DNA from: JAVBMV01 sp031552145
Lineage (GTDB): Bacteria; Myxococcota; Myxococcia; Myxococcales; UBA5297
DNA length: 64,000 nucleotides
Assembly: GCA_031552145.1 (NCBI GenBank)
Contig: JAVBMV010000008.1
Location: 326,956-390,955, forward strand
Direction of reading: 5' to 3'
Shown here in pieces: positions 61,613 through 64,000 of this stretch. The position numbers and the translations under genes are program-made. The notes beneath the pieces are model-generated. The model was given only the letters and a program-made list of their open reading frames with translations. It searched no databases and had not been told where the DNA came from. Each line of letters starts with the position of its first letter. The stretch's first letter is position 1.

Positions 61613-63760
61613 CTACCCTTTCCCTCCGCAGGCCATTTCGTAGGTGATCTCCACGGTCGCTCCGGGCCGAGGGATATATCTCGACTCGAAAATGATGGCG
61701 CCGTGTTCCGTGCGGCTCGAGTCGTAGCGCCATGCACGCTCGCTGCCATTCATTTCGGGAACCTCTACGCCCTCCACCTTCACTGTGATCCCTTTGGAGA
61801 GATTGGGAGAGGCGGCGAGTCCAAAGGTGTCATCCAAAAACATCATACAGTTCAGAAGCAGCCTCGAGATCATCTCGCGCCAGTCCTCGGCGCAAATATC
61901 TACCACGTTTCCGTGGAAATTGGTGAGCATCTTCGACATGCGGGGATCTATCGCAGTGTCGGAAGGATCGTCATAGACACAGGTGTCATCCGAATAGAGT
62001 GGAATAATGCCGTGAAGTATGACTATACCTTGCGTTAGCTTATTAAAGAAATCGCTATACCGTGTCAACGAGTGCGGCGCCTGATCGTGGGCATCGGAGA
62101 TGACAACCACCTGAAGAGGGGCGCCCTCGCGAAGAAATCCCGCATTGTGAGCCCCTTCGCGCGTGAGTTCCGGTGAGAGCGCCTTCACCACCGGGTCGAT
62201 GAGCCACTCGACTTCGCTGCCGTTTGTGCCCATGGGAACCATTGCCGAGATGAGGCGCTTCTGCTCCTCGAGGGGCATCGACTCCTTCACGATGCGCTCT
62301 GAGGGCTCTCCATCCAATGGCCAGAAGGCACCCTCTACGACCCCTGGAGTGCCGCCGTTGCCGTCGCCGGGATCGGTCGAGATCACGGCGATATGATAAT
62401 CGAGCATCTGGTTAGCCACGTAAGTTATGAGAAACTGGAAAGTGTCGGCCAGCCTCTGCTGGTAGGGTTCCATTGAGGGACTGTTATCGATCACAAAGAG
62501 CAGATCTTTTTTGGGAGCGGGCGGCTGTTGAATGACATCGACCTGCTGGGTTCTCGGGGTCCCCTTCCCCGCCACGGGGATTGAGAGCGTGATAGTCTGG
62601 CGGTCATCATCAACGAACTGCACCTCGATGGAAGTAGTTTCGCTGTCAACCTCACTCGACCGATAGACGAGCGAAATGCTCATCTGGTCGCCACCCGCGA
62701 GCACCGTGCCCGTAGGCGGTTCACTTATGATTCGGAAAACATCGTCGTGCGAGTCGACCAGGCGAGTCCCCGCGAGCGCCATGTTCTTGCCGATGCACTG
62801 ATTGACGAGCGTCACGTTTCTGGCGCTCGCCGCGCATCCGAGCTGGACCGTGCCGAAATCTATCGTCTGCGGTGTAGCGGCTAGGCAGCTCTCGCCGGGG
62901 CCAGCGCCTATGCCGTGCAACTCTATTTCCGCGGAGGCAAACTCGGGCTCGTCGCTCTCGAGTGTGAGGACCGCCTCGTGAATTCCCGTGATGCCAAGAT
63001 AGTCGGGCTCGCCCATCGCCAGCCCCGGGCTGTTTCCCGGCCTGAAGGCCAACCGAAAGCGCACCGCGGAGCGACCGGCGGGGACGATCACCGGCTGACC
63101 GAATCCTGTCTCGCCCTCTCCGAGATCCACTCCGTTCACCGCGACGATCCAGAAGGGTTTGTACTGGTCGATCTTTGTCGAGAGCGGCCTGACGAGTGTG
63201 AGCGATTCGAGACGAATCGTTATGGGCGTGGTCCCCGTATTCTGGAAGGAGAGCTCTCGCTCTGCCGTATCGCCAGGGTTCACATAAGAGAACTCGACCC
63301 TCTCATCGAAGAGAAGTTTCTGTTCGACCCCCTTGCCGAAGAGCTTGATCCCATTGAGATTGCACGAACTCGGCTCCTCGATCGGCAGGAAGCCCTGGTA
63401 GGACTCCGCGGCCGTCGGGGTGAAGAGCACGCCCACGTCGACCGCGCCGCCCGCCGCGACGGTAAATGGTTCCGCCTGCGAAGCATCTTGAAGCGAGAAG
63501 ATCCCCGAGTTGGGCTCGAACGCGCCAAGGCGCACGTCCATGGGCCGCGGCGAGTCGTTTTGGATGGTGAACTTCTTGGCGAGGGCGCGCGTCGTAGCAG
63601 AGCTGCCAAAGTCGATCGTATCCTCACCGGTGTCGGGCAGTACGATCCCGCACTTGACCTCGACTGGGCGATTGCTCGAGGTCTCCCCGCAGGCGGATGC
63701 GATGAGGAGAAGGCCAGCTCCAAACACACACAGGAGATTCCCACGTGCGAGTCGCTTCAT
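61613..63760 (-). CDS. vWA-domain lipoprotein, shorter paralogue of the 19-22 kb gene
   Basis: The protein has 715 residues from the ATG at 63760 with GTGGAG upstream. The signal peptide ends IASAC (probable lipidation at Cys24). ASH/choice-of-anchor-D units occupy about 35-400, and the vWA domain (about 418-640) has MIDAS residues DNSPS (D425). Compared with the 1079-residue relative it lacks about 254 residues in one internal block, at the point reading GIGAGPGES. It also lacks about 110-120 residues after the lipid anchor. The rest aligns closely, including IDFGSSAT, VEFSYVNPGD and the C-terminal ITYEMACGGKG. A local AT-rich patch lies near 62010-62060. Confidence 0.82.
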   Translation of the reverse strand: MKRLARGNLLCVFGAGLLLIASACGETSSNRPVEVKCGIVLPDTGEDTIDFGSSATTRALAKKFTIQNDSPRPMDVRLGAFEPNSGIFSLQDASQAEPFTVAAGGAVDVGVLFTPTAAESYQGFLPIEEPSSCNLNGIKLFGKGVEQKLLFDERVEFSYVNPGDTAERELSFQNTGTTPITIRLESLTLVRPLSTKIDQYKPFWIVAVNGVDLGEGETGFGQPVIVPAGRSAVRFRLAFRPGNSPGLAMGEPDYLGITGIHEAVLTLESDEPEFASAEIELHGIGAGPGESCLAATPQTIDFGTVQLGCAASARNVTLVNQCIGKNMALAGTRLVDSHDDVFRIISEPPTGTVLAGGDQMSISLVYRSSEVDSETTSIEVQFVDDDRQTITLSIPVAGKGTPRTQQVDVIQQPPAPKKDLLFVIDNSPSMEPYQQRLADTFQFLITYVANQMLDYHIAVISTDPGDGNGGTPGVVEGAFWPLDGEPSERIVKESMPLEEQKRLISAMVPMGTNGSEVEWLIDPVVKALSPELTREGAHNAGFLREGAPLQVVVISDAHDQAPHSLTRYSDFFNKLTQGIVILHGIIPLYSDDTCVYDDPSDTAIDPRMSKMLTNFHGNVVDICAEDWREMISRLLLNCMMFLDDTFGLAASPNLSKGITVKVEGVEVPEMNGSERAWRYDSSRTEHGAIIFESRYIPRPGATVEITYEMACGGKG

Positions 63761-63867
63761 TTGATGCTCCACTTATAGCTGCTGCGCTCTCCGGCCCTGG
63801 GAGATCATGATGCATCAGGAGGGTTCACGGCGCAAGGGCGAACATGCTCCGTGGCGTTCCCCCCCTG

Positions 63868-64000
63868 TGTCAGGAAAGTTGTCACGTCGGCGAACGGACC
63901 GGCGTGAACTTGAGGTGGGCGGAGACCGAAGGCAGCGATGGCGTACACGGCAGGATTTCGAGAGCAGGTGGTGAGGAAGCTGTTGATTCCCGGGGGCCCA
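63868..64000 (+). mobile_element. probable left end of an insertion sequence (partial)
   Basis: TGTCAGGAAAGTTGTCAC (63868-63885) resembles the terminal inverted repeats of IS3-type elements, which often begin TGT and contain a GTTGTCA-like motif. It lies 52 bp upstream of a transposase-like start codon. The right end is outside the window, so this is tentative. Confidence 0.5.
63938..64000 (+). CDS. start of a transposase-like protein (partial at the window edge)
   Basis: Only 21 residues are visible. They begin MAYTAGFREQVVRKLL and resemble the N-terminus of OrfA-type transposases that carry a helix-turn-helix. The frame runs off the right edge. The spacing to the TGTCAGG-type repeat supports an insertion sequence. 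Identification rests on a short match. Confidence 0.5.
   Translation, partial: MAYTAGFREQVVRKLLIPGGP

Overview
This is high-GC bacterial chromosomal DNA, densely packed with about 50 protein genes and one tRNA. The gene content suggests a member of the Myxococcota or a neighbouring former-deltaproteobacterial lineage. The indicators are a membrane-anchored Ser/Thr kinase beside a sigma-54 enhancer-binding protein, large von Willebrand A / choice-of-anchor-D lipoproteins, an encapsulin closely resembling Myxococcus EncA as I remember it, an adenosylcobalamin-dependent ribonucleotide reductase and a lysS-lolC/E-lolD-bamA block. The taxonomic call is inference. No CRISPR array or prophage was seen. 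The only mobile-element signal is a probable insertion-sequence edge at the extreme right.

Layout. 1-7.4 kb: a bacterial eRF1-like protein, nrdJ, an apbC/mrp operon, a TPR membrane protein and tRNA-Leu(CAA). 7.5-9.0 kb: two plus-strand envelope proteins. 9.1-15.9 kb: a five-gene minus-strand signalling operon (Ser/Thr kinase with a PEGA-like tail, a secreted TPR-like protein, a degenerate-FHA/GAF/sigma-54 activator and two secreted proteins or lipoproteins) with overlapping or very close gene junctions. 16.0-19.1 kb: an alpha/beta hydrolase, an unknown protein and clpX, closed by a perfect 21-bp inverted repeat. 19.2-30.9 kb: a giant vWA lipoprotein, plsC with a BtaA-like (DUF3419) gene, lptE-leuS, a secreted AMMECR1-like protein and asnS.

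31.1-34.6 kb: a MinD-like ATPase, a ferredoxin and the three subunits of a 2-oxoacid:ferredoxin oxidoreductase. 34.7-47.1 kb is a long minus-strand series. Read 5' to 3' it runs: two small coiled-coil membrane proteins, ECF sigma, anti-sigma, lysS, a lolC/E permease with an extra N-terminal membrane domain, lolD, bamA, mtnP, a PfkB kinase, a CoA-transferase and an SDR. 47.3-55.4 kb: a lipoprotein, then an encapsulin shell gene whose stop codon lies 6 nt before a CusC-CusB-CusA-type heavy-metal efflux operon. 55.6-61.5 kb: maeB and nuoGHI. 61.6-63.8 kb: a shorter paralogue of the 19-22 kb vWA lipoprotein.

Working together. Much of the window serves envelope biogenesis (LolCD, BamA, LptE, PlsC, many lipoproteins) and acetyl-CoA/redox metabolism (2-oxoacid oxidoreductase, CoA-transferase, malic enzyme-PTA fusion, Complex I). 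The most unusual arrangement is the encapsulin at the head of a tripartite metal-efflux operon whose adaptor carries three tandem metal-binding cysteine modules. Second is the tightly packed kinase/sigma-54 activator operon, whose activator departs from consensus in both its FHA and GAFTGA motifs.
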